From: Pseudomonas multiresinivorans
GTDB taxonomy: Bacteria; Pseudomonadota; Gammaproteobacteria; Pseudomonadales; Pseudomonadaceae
Reading direction: 5' to 3'
Length of the DNA stretch: 64,000 nucleotides
NCBI RefSeq assembly: GCF_012971725.1
Contig: NZ_CP048833.1
Coordinates: forward strand, 992,001-1,056,000
A program made the position numbers and the translations under genes. Numbering within the stretch: position 1 is the stretch's first letter; every line of letters starts with the position of its first letter. Of the stretch, positions 57,364 through 64,000 are shown one piece after another. The notes below the pieces were generated by a model. The model did not search any database and was not told the DNA's origin. It saw nothing but the letters and a program-made list of their open reading frames with translations.

Positions 57364-59262
57364 TCAGTCGATCATGTCGCTGAAGCGCTCATCCTTCTTG
57401 TAGGCGATGGTCTGGCTGAAGCCGGGAACCTGGATGCCCTGGTCGCTGATCTCGATGGCCTGTTCGTCGATCATGTCGTTGCCGAAGTTGTAGATGATGT
57501 CGAAGCGGCCCTGGGTCGCGGCTTCATCGTACTGGCGGGCGGCGGCGCGGGTGGCTTCGCGGCGCGCCTGGTAGTCGTTGAAGGCCGCATCGCCGTGACG
57601 TTTGCGCAGCATCTTCTCGGTGACGGCCGGGGACAGCAGCACGCCGGTGGCGTTGTTGCCGCCGAAGCCCTTGGAGTTGATGAAGCAGACTTCCAGGTCG
57701 TCGCGGCGCACATCGCTGTTGGACAGGGCGATGTGATCCTTGAAGACATCATCGGCGAATTTGTCCACGGTCTTGATGCCGGGGATGACGCCGTAGCGGA
57801 ACGTGCCCAGGGCGGAGATCAGCTGGTCGGCGCTGGCGGTGGCCAGGGAGTGGCCGACGAAGGCTTTCACCGCGGTGACCGGCCAGCCTTCGATACCGAA
57901 GGCGGTGGCGACGCGGTCGAGAATTTCCGACTCGGTCACGCGGTTGGCCGGGGTGCTGGAGCCGTGGGCGTGGACGAAGCTGTGCTGGCGCACGCTTTTC
58001 TCGCCAACGATCTGCGCGGCGGCGGCCACGGCCTTGGCCATGGTCAGGTAGTTGCCCGGGCCGGGGGCGGAGATGGACTTCTTGAAGCCGTCGGCGTTGA
58101 TGAACACGTCCGGCACCGAACCGTGGATCTCGGCGCCCAGCTCCAGGGCCAGGGCGTCGTCCATCAGCACCACGTACTGCGCGGACTCGGCCAGGGAGAA
58201 GCCGCAGTTGTCGCCGAACGGGCGGCTGGCGCGGCGGAAGTCGACGTCGTCGCGGCCCTCGATCAGGCGCAGGCCTTCCTCGGTGGCCAGCGCGCCCATG
58301 GCGGCGTAGCCCTCGATGATCTCGGAGGTGATCGGCGCCTCGGCGTTGCCGACGATGGCCACGCGGGCCTGGCCGGTGGTGATGACGTCGATGCCTTTCT
58401 GCAGGTTATAGAGGAAGGTCGCGCAGGCGCCGGTCACGCTGCCGGTCATACCGACGCTGCCCAGTACGTAGGCGTTGATGAAGTCGGTGGGCATGCTGTT
58501 GAAGCCCAGCGGCAGCTGCTTGGCCGAGACGCGATGGCCGCGCAGGCGCGATTGCAGCAGGCCGCCGAAGCCGTTTTCGTCCAGCTGGCTCATGATGCTG
58601 CTGGAGAACACGGCGATCTCGTCGGGCTGCACTGCGTTGCAGATGGCCTGCCAGTCGATGCCGGTGGAGCGCACCGCGTCGGTGGCGGCGACCACGGACA
58701 TCTGCAGGCCGCGCGGGTGGAAACGTGAGTTGTACAGCTCGCCCGGCTCGAAGCCGGTGGGCAGCTGGCCGGCGGATTTCACCGGCAGCGCGCGGTAGCT
58801 GTCGACCTTGAATTCGCAGCTGTCGTGCAGGGTGACGCGGACTTCGCTGCCTTCGGTCTCTTCCACCGACCAGTTGGCCGGCAGCGGCTCGGGCAGTTGC
58901 TTGCGCAGGGTGGTGAAGGTCAGCGGGGCGCCGGCGGCATTGACGGTCAGGCTCTTGTGGCAATGCGCGGCGTCGACGTCGAGGTATTGCAGCTCGATGC
59001 GGCGGATCAGGGTGGACTGGCGAATCTGCTGCTCGAAACGTTGCTCGATGGCGGCCAGATCGAGGGCATGGCCGTCGGCATCCTGATACTGGCCGTCGAC
59101 GACTTTCACCAGCTTCATCATCACCGCGAGGCCGGCGAGGGTTTCCTGGCGGGCGGCGGACTCCATGGATTCGAGGACGGTGCGGCGGAACCCATGGTGG
59201 AAGGAACTGCGGCCTGCCGCGTTATATCCACCAAAACCAACGATGACCGGTAGTCGAGACAT
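57364..59262 (-). CDS. fabY: Beta-ketoacyl-ACP synthase FabY
   Basis: This 632-residue condensing enzyme starts fatty acid synthesis in Pseudomonas in place of FabH. The thiolase-fold triad is visible: Cys280 in VTGACATF, His433 in HAHGSSTP and His471 in GHSLATASADQ. The N-terminal roughly 180 residues (MSRLPVIVGFGGYNAAGRSS and after) are a large extension absent from FabB/FabF and typical of FabY. The length and C-terminus match the family. AAGGAG lies about 11 bases before the ATG. It lies downstream of arcDABC in the same orientation, separated by 266 bp with a terminator. Confidence 0.95.
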   Translation of the reverse strand: MSRLPVIVGFGGYNAAGRSSFHHGFRRTVLESMESAARQETLAGLAVMMKLVKVVDGQYQDADGHALDLAAIEQRFEQQIRQSTLIRRIELQYLDVDAAHCHKSLTVNAAGAPLTFTTLRKQLPEPLPANWSVEETEGSEVRVTLHDSCEFKVDSYRALPVKSAGQLPTGFEPGELYNSRFHPRGLQMSVVAATDAVRSTGIDWQAICNAVQPDEIAVFSSSIMSQLDENGFGGLLQSRLRGHRVSAKQLPLGFNSMPTDFINAYVLGSVGMTGSVTGACATFLYNLQKGIDVITTGQARVAIVGNAEAPITSEIIEGYAAMGALATEEGLRLIEGRDDVDFRRASRPFGDNCGFSLAESAQYVVLMDDALALELGAEIHGSVPDVFINADGFKKSISAPGPGNYLTMAKAVAAAAQIVGEKSVRQHSFVHAHGSSTPANRVTESEILDRVATAFGIEGWPVTAVKAFVGHSLATASADQLISALGTFRYGVIPGIKTVDKFADDVFKDHIALSNSDVRRDDLEVCFINSKGFGGNNATGVLLSPAVTEKMLRKRHGDAAFNDYQARREATRAAARQYDEAATQGRFDIIYNFGNDMIDEQAIEISDQGIQVPGFSQTIAYKKDERFSDMID

Positions 59263-59528
59263 CTCTCGGAAACTCCTTCAGCAAGTGCATCTTGTGCGAC
59301 TGGGCGCCAGTTGCGCAGGGAGGCGCGGCCCGGTGGCACAAAGCCAGGCGGTGGCTTCTAGTGATTCGAATGCTTTAGCTGACGTGGATGATGACTGCCG
59401 AGTCACGCTTGCGCCAGGAATTGTCGGAAGTAGGCGACGAGTTTCCGGGCAGATCGCGCAGGGTACTTGAACGAAAACGGGAGCCATGCGGGCTCCCGTT
59501 TCGATGTTGCCTTTGCTGAGGACAGGGC
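59263..59528. other. arcC-fabY intergenic region
   Basis: This 266-bp gap holds the arc terminator next to arcC and presumably the fabY promoter. No good -10/-35 pair was found, and no gene. Confidence 0.5.
59475..59503 (-). terminator. Intrinsic terminator of arcDABC
   Basis: On the minus strand, CGGGAGCCC pairs with GGCTCCCG and is followed by TTTTCGTT, 26 bp after the arcC stop. Confidence 0.88.
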
Positions 59529-60461
59529 TTAACGGTACTCGATGCCAGCCTTTTTGGTGCTGACGCGGGTGCCGGATTCGCCTTTGGTGATGGCGACGAT
59601 GTTTTCCAGCGAGCCGATCACTGCATCCTTGCCAGTGGCGCGGGCAAACTCGATGGCCGCCATGACCTTCGGACCCATGGAGCCGGCGGCGAAGCCGAGG
59701 CGTTCCAGTTCGTCCGGGTGAGCCTGGGCGATGCCTTTCTGGGTCGGTTTGCCCCAGTCGATGTAGGCAGCGTCGACGTCGGTGGCGATGATCAGGATGT
59801 CAGCCGACAGTTCCTGGGCCAGCAGCGAGGAGCACAGGTCCTTGTCGATCACGGCTTCGACGCCGGAGAGTTTCTTGCCGGATTCGTCGTACATGGTCGG
59901 GATGCCGCCGCCGCCTGCACAGATGACGATGGTGCCTTTCTCCAGCAGCCACTTGACCGGGCGGATCTCGAAGATGCGCTTCGGACGGGGGCTGGCGACC
60001 ACGCGTCGGAACTTGTCGCCGTCGGGGGCGATGCTCCAGCCTTTCTCTTTGGCCAGTGCTTCGGCTTCTTCCTTCGAATAGACCGGGCCGATCGGCTTGG
60101 TCGGGTTCTGGAAGGCCGGGTCCTTGGCGTCGACTTCGACCTGGGTGAGGATGGTGGCGAACGGTACCTCGAACGGCAGCAGGTTGCCCATTTCCTGTTC
60201 GATCATGTAGCCGATCATGCCTTCGGTTTCAGCGCCGAGGACGTCCAGCGGATAGGGTGCAACCTTGTCGTAGGCGGCGCCCTGCAGGGCCAGGAGGCCG
60301 ACCTGCGGGCCGTTGCCGTGGGCGATCACCAACTCGTTGCCGGGAGCGACCTTGGAAATCTGTTCGGCGGCGATCCGAACGTTCAAGCGTTGATTGTCAG
60401 CAGTCATGGGCTCGCCACGACGCAGCAGGGCATTACCGCCCAATGCGACGACGATACGCAT
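59529..60461 (-). CDS. arcC: Carbamate kinase
   Basis: This 310-residue cytosolic enzyme makes ATP from carbamoyl phosphate and ADP, the energy-yielding step of the arginine deiminase pathway. The amino-acid-kinase fold is visible in [15 protein letters not shown] (residues 4-18), [14 protein letters not shown] and [37 protein letters not shown] follows, then the C-terminal [14 protein letters not shown]. The length is typical. It is the last gene of arcDABC, 72 bp after arcB, with a large GC-rich hairpin in between. Confidence 0.97.
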   Translation of the reverse strand: MRIVVALGGNALLRRGEPMTADNQRLNVRIAAEQISKVAPGNELVIAHGNGPQVGLLALQGAAYDKVAPYPLDVLGAETEGMIGYMIEQEMGNLLPFEVPFATILTQVEVDAKDPAFQNPTKPIGPVYSKEEAEALAKEKGWSIAPDGDKFRRVVASPRPKRIFEIRPVKWLLEKGTIVICAGGGGIPTMYDESGKKLSGVEAVIDKDLCSSLLAQELSADILIIATDVDAAYIDWGKPTQKGIAQAHPDELERLGFAAGSMGPKVMAAIEFARATGKDAVIGSLENIVAITKGESGTRVSTKKAGIEYR

Positions 60462-60490
60462 ATTCAGTACCTCCGAAAGAGTGGAAACGC

Positions 60491-60524
60491 GCCCGGGGCC
60501 GGCGCTTGGGCGCGGCCCCGGGGC
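60491..60524 (-). other. Intercistronic hairpin arcB-arcC
   Basis: CCCGGGGCCG pairs with CGGCCCCGGG around an 11-base loop, extended by further G/C pairs. There is no U-tract. It is a candidate mRNA processing or stability element between arcB and arcC. Confidence 0.55.
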
Positions 60525-60533
60525 GGCCCGGCA

Positions 60534-61544
60534 TTACATGTCGGCGAGGGTCGATACGAGGATTGCCTTGATGGTGTGCATGCGGTTTTCCGCTTGCTCG
60601 AAGGCAATGTTGTACGGGGATTCGAAGACGTCTTCTGTCACTTCGATGCCGTTCTTCAGGTTCGGGTACTTGGCGGCGATTTCCTTGCCGACCTTGGTCT
60701 CGCTGTTGTGGAAGGCGGGCAGGCAGTGCATGAATTTCACGCGCGGGTTGCCGGCAGCTTTCATCATGTCCATGTTGACCTGGTACGGCAGCAGCTCGTT
60801 AATGCGTTCGCCCCAGGCTTCCACCGGCTCACCCATGGAAACCCAGACGTCGGTGTGGATGAAGTCCACGCCTTTGACTGCCACTTTCGGGTCTTCGGTG
60901 ATGGTGATTTTCGCACCGCTTTCTTCCGCGAATTTCTTGCAGGCGGCAACGTGCTCGTCGGTCGGCCACAGTTCTTTCGGAGCGGCGATACGCACGTCCA
61001 TGCCGAGCTTGGCGCCGATCAGCAGCAGGGAGTTACCCATGTTGTTGCGGGCGTCGCCCAGGTAGGCGTAGCTGATGTCGTGCAGCGGCTTGTCGCTGTG
61101 CTCACGCATGGTCAGCACGTCGGCCAGCATCTGGGTCGGGTGGTACTCGTCGGTGAGGCCGTTGAACACCGGTACGCCGGCGTACTTGGCGAGTTCCTCG
61201 ACGATTTCCTGCTTGAAGCCACGGTATTCGATGGCGTCGTACATGCGGCCCAGTACGCGGGCGGTGTCCTTCATCGACTCCTTGTGGCCGATCTGCGAGG
61301 AGTTCGGGTCGATGTAGGTGACGTTGGCGCCCTGGTCATAGGCGGCGACTTCGAAGGCGCAACGGGTGCGAGTCGAGGTCTTCTCGAAGATCAGCGCAAT
61401 GTTGTTGCCTTTCAGGTGCTGTTGCTCGGTACCGGTGTACTTGGCGCGTTTCAGGTCGCGGGACAGGTCGAGCAGATAGCGCAACTCGCGAGTGCTGTGG
61501 TGCATCAGGCTGAGCAGGTTGCGGTTGTGCATATTGAAAGCCAT
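60534..61544 (-). CDS. arcB: Ornithine carbamoyltransferase, catabolic
   Basis: This 336-residue enzyme splits citrulline phosphorolytically to ornithine and carbamoyl phosphate. The carbamoyl-phosphate site [13 protein letters not shown] (about 54-66), the [11 protein letters not shown] loop and the ornithine-site HCLPAFHN (about 272-279) are intact. The length of 336, rather than about 305, and the position in arcDABC identify the catabolic enzyme instead of ArgF. A 125-bp spacer with a hairpin precedes it. Confidence 0.97.
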   Translation of the reverse strand: MAFNMHNRNLLSLMHHSTRELRYLLDLSRDLKRAKYTGTEQQHLKGNNIALIFEKTSTRTRCAFEVAAYDQGANVTYIDPNSSQIGHKESMKDTARVLGRMYDAIEYRGFKQEIVEELAKYAGVPVFNGLTDEYHPTQMLADVLTMREHSDKPLHDISYAYLGDARNNMGNSLLLIGAKLGMDVRIAAPKELWPTDEHVAACKKFAEESGAKITITEDPKVAVKGVDFIHTDVWVSMGEPVEAWGERINELLPYQVNMDMMKAAGNPRVKFMHCLPAFHNSETKVGKEIAAKYPNLKNGIEVTEDVFESPYNIAFEQAENRMHTIKAILVSTLADM

Positions 61545-61606
61545 GTTCGTTCTCCTTGTGGGATGGAAAGCTAGGCCTCGTCAGTACAGCTCGTGGCTGG
61601 CGGGGC

Positions 61607-61630
61607 AGGCGGCCCCGGCTAGGGCCGCCT
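61607..61630 (-). other. Intercistronic hairpin arcA-arcB
   Basis: AGGCGGCCC and GGGCCGCCT form a perfect 9-bp stem with a six-base loop. There is no U-tract in the direction of transcription, so it is more likely an mRNA processing or stabilising element than a terminator. Confidence 0.6.
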
Positions 61631-61669
61631 TTTCAGATCGTTGCGCTCTGTTGGTTGTAGTCGCGTTTC

Positions 61670-62926
61670 TTAATAGTCGATCGGGTCGCGGATGATCGGG
61701 CAGGTCATGCAGTGACCGCCGCCACGGCCCCGGCCCAGTTCGCCGGCGCTGATGGTGATGACTTCCACACCGGCCTTGCGCAGCAGGGTGTTGGTGTAGG
61801 TGTTGCGGTCATAACCGACCACCACGCCCGGCTCCAGGCAGACCACGTTGTTGCCGTCGTCCCACTGTTCGCGCTCGGCGGCGAAGCTGTTGCCGCCGGT
61901 TTCGACGACGCGCAGTTTCTTCAGGCCAAGGGATTCGGCGACGACGGTCATGAAGTCCTTGTCTTCGCGCTGGACGTTGATGCCGTAGGGGCTCTTCTCG
62001 TCCGGACGCAGGGTGAAGGCAACGATCTCTTTCACCACTTCCGGGAAGACGGTGACCAGGTCGCGGTCGCAGAAGGTGAAGACGGTGTCCAGGTGCATCG
62101 CGGCGCGGGACTTGGGCAGGCCGGCAACAATGACTTTCTCCGCTGCGCCTTTGGCGAACAGTGCCTGGGCAACCTGGCCGATGGCCTGGCGGGAAGAACG
62201 CTCACCCATACCGATCAGGACGACACCGTTGCCGATGGGCATGACGTCGCCGCCTTCGAGGGTGGACATGCCGTGGTCCTTGTCCGGATCGCCGTACCAG
62301 ACTTCGAATTCGGCGTTGGTGAATTCCGGGTGGAACTTGTAGATCGCGGTAGTCAGCAGGGTTTCCTGACGTCGCGCCGGCCAGTACATCGGGTTCAGGG
62401 TCACACCGCCGTAGATCCAGCAAGTGGTGTCACGGGTGAACTGGGTGTTGGGCAGCGGCGGCAGCAGGAAGCTGGAGTGGCCGAGGTAATCGCGGTACAT
62501 CTTCAGCGCCTTGGCGCCTTCGCTTTCCGGGATGTCATCGGAGGCCACGCCGCCGATGAGGAATTCCGCCAGCTTGCGGGGCTCCAGGCTTTCGAGCCAG
62601 CCGCGCAGTTCCTGAGTCAGGCCGACGCCGACGCTGTCATTGGTGATCTTGCGATCGAGGATCCACTTGAGGGCCTCGGGGTTCTGGACGGTCTCTGTCA
62701 GCAGGTTGTGCATTTCGAGGACGTCGATGCCACGCTCGCGCATCTTGGTGACGAAGTCGAAGTGGTCGCGCTTCGCCTGGTTCACCCAGATAACGTCGTC
62801 GAACAGCAACTCGTCGCAGTTGCTCGGGGTCAGGCGTTGATGGGCGAGTCCGGGCGAGCAGACCATTACTTTGCGTAGTTTGCCAGCTTCAGAATGGACG
62901 CCAAGTTTGGTTTTTTCCGTGCTCAT
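61670..62926 (-). CDS. arcA: Arginine deiminase
   Basis: This 418-residue enzyme hydrolyses arginine to citrulline and ammonia, the first step of anaerobic arginine fermentation. The catalytic cysteine is Cys406 in [18 protein letters not shown], the number known for P. aeruginosa ArcA. The histidine and acidic residues are in [11 protein letters not shown] and the [10 protein letters not shown] guanidine-binding block. It starts 17 bp after the arcD stop and is followed by arcB. The operon promoter, with any ANR or ArgR site, would be upstream of arcD outside this window. Confidence 0.97.
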   Translation of the reverse strand: MSTEKTKLGVHSEAGKLRKVMVCSPGLAHQRLTPSNCDELLFDDVIWVNQAKRDHFDFVTKMRERGIDVLEMHNLLTETVQNPEALKWILDRKITNDSVGVGLTQELRGWLESLEPRKLAEFLIGGVASDDIPESEGAKALKMYRDYLGHSSFLLPPLPNTQFTRDTTCWIYGGVTLNPMYWPARRQETLLTTAIYKFHPEFTNAEFEVWYGDPDKDHGMSTLEGGDVMPIGNGVVLIGMGERSSRQAIGQVAQALFAKGAAEKVIVAGLPKSRAAMHLDTVFTFCDRDLVTVFPEVVKEIVAFTLRPDEKSPYGINVQREDKDFMTVVAESLGLKKLRVVETGGNSFAAEREQWDDGNNVVCLEPGVVVGYDRNTYTNTLLRKAGVEVITISAGELGRGRGGGHCMTCPIIRDPIDY

Positions 62927-62942
62927 GAGATGTCTCCAGGAG

Positions 62943-64000
62943 TTACAGAGTGAGGAAGCCGTCGTAGAGGCCGTACGCCGCTATCAGGGCGCCGATGACA
63001 ACGCCAGCGAAGATCAGCTTCTCGATATTGGTGAAGATGGGTTGGCCCACTTCACGTTTCGCTTTAGCGAAGAGGATTACCCCCGGCGCGTACAGCAGCG
63101 CCGACAGCAGCAGGTACTTCAGGCCACCGGCGTAGATCAGCCAGATGGCGTAGATGACCGAGATACCGGCGATGATCAGGTCCTTGGTGCGGTCTGCCGA
63201 GTCGGTCTCGTAGGTTTCACCCTTGACCGCCAGCAGCAGACCGTAGGCTGCGGACCAGAAGTACGGGATCAGGATCATCGAGGTGGCCAGCAGCAGCATC
63301 TTGGTGTACGGGTCCATGCCACCGTCGGAGCTGCCCGAGGTGAAGAACACGATGACCAGGAAGACCTGCACGCAGATGTTGGTCAGCCAGAGGGCGTTGG
63401 CCGGCACCTGGTTGGCGTTCTCCTTGCGGAGGAACTCCGGCATGGTGTGGTCCTTGGCGGCGGCGAACATGATCTCGGCGCACAGCAGTACCCAGGACAG
63501 CAGGGCACCCAGCAGGGAGATCAGCAGACCGACGCTGATCAGGACGGCACCCCAGTGACCGACCACGTGCTCGAGGACCAGCGCCATCGACGGGTTCTGC
63601 AGCTTGGCCAGTTCCGGCTGGGTCATCACGCCCATGGACAGCACGTTCACCAGTACCAGCAGCAGCAGGACGGTGATGAAGCCGATCACGGTGGCTTTAC
63701 CGACGTCCGAACGTTTTTCCGCACGGGAGGAGAAGATGCTCGCGCCTTCGATGCCGATGAACACCCAGACGGTGACCAGCATCATGTTGCGCACCTGGTT
63801 CATCACGCTGCCCAGGTCCGGATTGCTCTTGCCCCAGATGTCGGCGGTAAAGATGTCCAGCTTGAAGGCGAACAGGCAGATCAGGATGAACAGGAACAGC
63901 GGGACGATCTTCGCCACCGTGGTGATGGTGTTGATGAACGCCGCTTCCTTGATCCCGCGCAGCACCAGGAAGTGCAGGGCCCACAAGAGGATCGACGCGC
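62943..64000 (-). CDS. arcD: Arginine/ornithine antiporter, C-terminal part
   Basis: This is the C-terminal 351 or so residues of an APC-superfamily transporter; the frame stays open through the window edge. About eight to nine membrane helices are visible. Characteristic segments are [40 protein letters not shown] (with the conserved IEGA) and [20 protein letters not shown]. ArcD exchanges external arginine for internal ornithine across the inner membrane and feeds the deiminase pathway. P. aeruginosa ArcD has about 480 residues, so roughly the first 130 are outside the window. It is the first gene of arcDABC. Confidence 0.95.
   Translation of the reverse strand, partial: ASILLWALHFLVLRGIKEAAFINTITTVAKIVPLFLFILICLFAFKLDIFTADIWGKSNPDLGSVMNQVRNMMLVTVWVFIGIEGASIFSSRAEKRSDVGKATVIGFITVLLLLVLVNVLSMGVMTQPELAKLQNPSMALVLEHVVGHWGAVLISVGLLISLLGALLSWVLLCAEIMFAAAKDHTMPEFLRKENANQVPANALWLTNICVQVFLVIVFFTSGSSDGGMDPYTKMLLLATSMILIPYFWSAAYGLLLAVKGETYETDSADRTKDLIIAGISVIYAIWLIYAGGLKYLLLSALLYAPGVILFAKAKREVGQPIFTNIEKLIFAGVVIGALIAAYGLYDGFLTL

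Noticed and set aside
59718..61574. 618-codon plus-strand frame
   Set aside because: Antisense to arcC and arcB, which are complete and canonical.

Overview
The window is chromosomal DNA of a GC-rich gammaproteobacterium, almost certainly a Pseudomonas. It is related to P. aeruginosa but is not that species. The evidence is an M28 aminopeptidase-autotransporter like AaaA, an AmgR/AmgS pair, FabY next to an arcDABC operon, the rppH-ptsP and rimB-rimK pairs, and many copies of the Pseudomonas REP palindrome built on GTAGGAGCGAGCTTGCTCGC. No tRNA, rRNA, CRISPR array, prophage or intact insertion sequence was seen.

Layout. (1) 1-12.5 kb: end of an SdiA-regulated-type gene, aaaA-like autotransporter, yegP-like gene, rpiA and ilvA (divergent), two tandem 155-residue membrane proteins, a HAD phosphatase, rppH-ptsP, an NRDE protein, a TSUP permease and lgt. 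(2) 12.6-34.2 kb: NfeD/stomatin pair, an orphan GspE-type ATPase, a CYTH triphosphatase, argE, argA, an RMF-like gene, gshA, a thioesterase, tex, amgR-amgS, ldcA, rimB-rimK, hslR, a PAP2 phosphatase, hslO and pckA. (3) 34.4-43 kb: an accessory metabolic block with a RecQ-type helicase, a Baeyer-Villiger-type monooxygenase, a nitroreductase, and a LysR regulator divergent from a 3-hydroxyacyl-CoA dehydrogenase/acyl-CoA dehydrogenase pair. (4) 43.2-57.2 kb: folA, two paralogous exported proteins, a DUF2868/DUF3482 pair, a phosphoesterase, a purine permease, an orphan low-GC type IV pilin, ilvD, a small exported protein, rlmI, pfpI and an HDOD protein. (5) 57.3-64 kb: fabY and the arginine deiminase operon arcDABC, with arcD cut by the window end.

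From memory of the P. aeruginosa PAO1 gene order, blocks 1, 2, 4 and 5 are each syntenic with that genome but come from separate places on both sides of its origin. The junctions carry REP-type or other inverted repeats.

Arginine metabolism is present at both ends of the pathway: argE/argA for synthesis and arcDABC for fermentative breakdown. The most interesting signal is ahead of argA. It is a six-codon reading frame, MFLRRR, with a strong ribosome binding site, three consecutive rare CGA arginine codons, and alternative base pairings that reach the argA start. It looks like an undescribed arginine-sensing leader. Other points of note are a small inverted-repeat element that supplies part of the stop codons of both amgS and ldcA, a REP element inside the amgR-amgS operon with a TTG start for amgS, an RMF-family paralogue ending exactly against argA, and an orphan pilin of foreign base composition.
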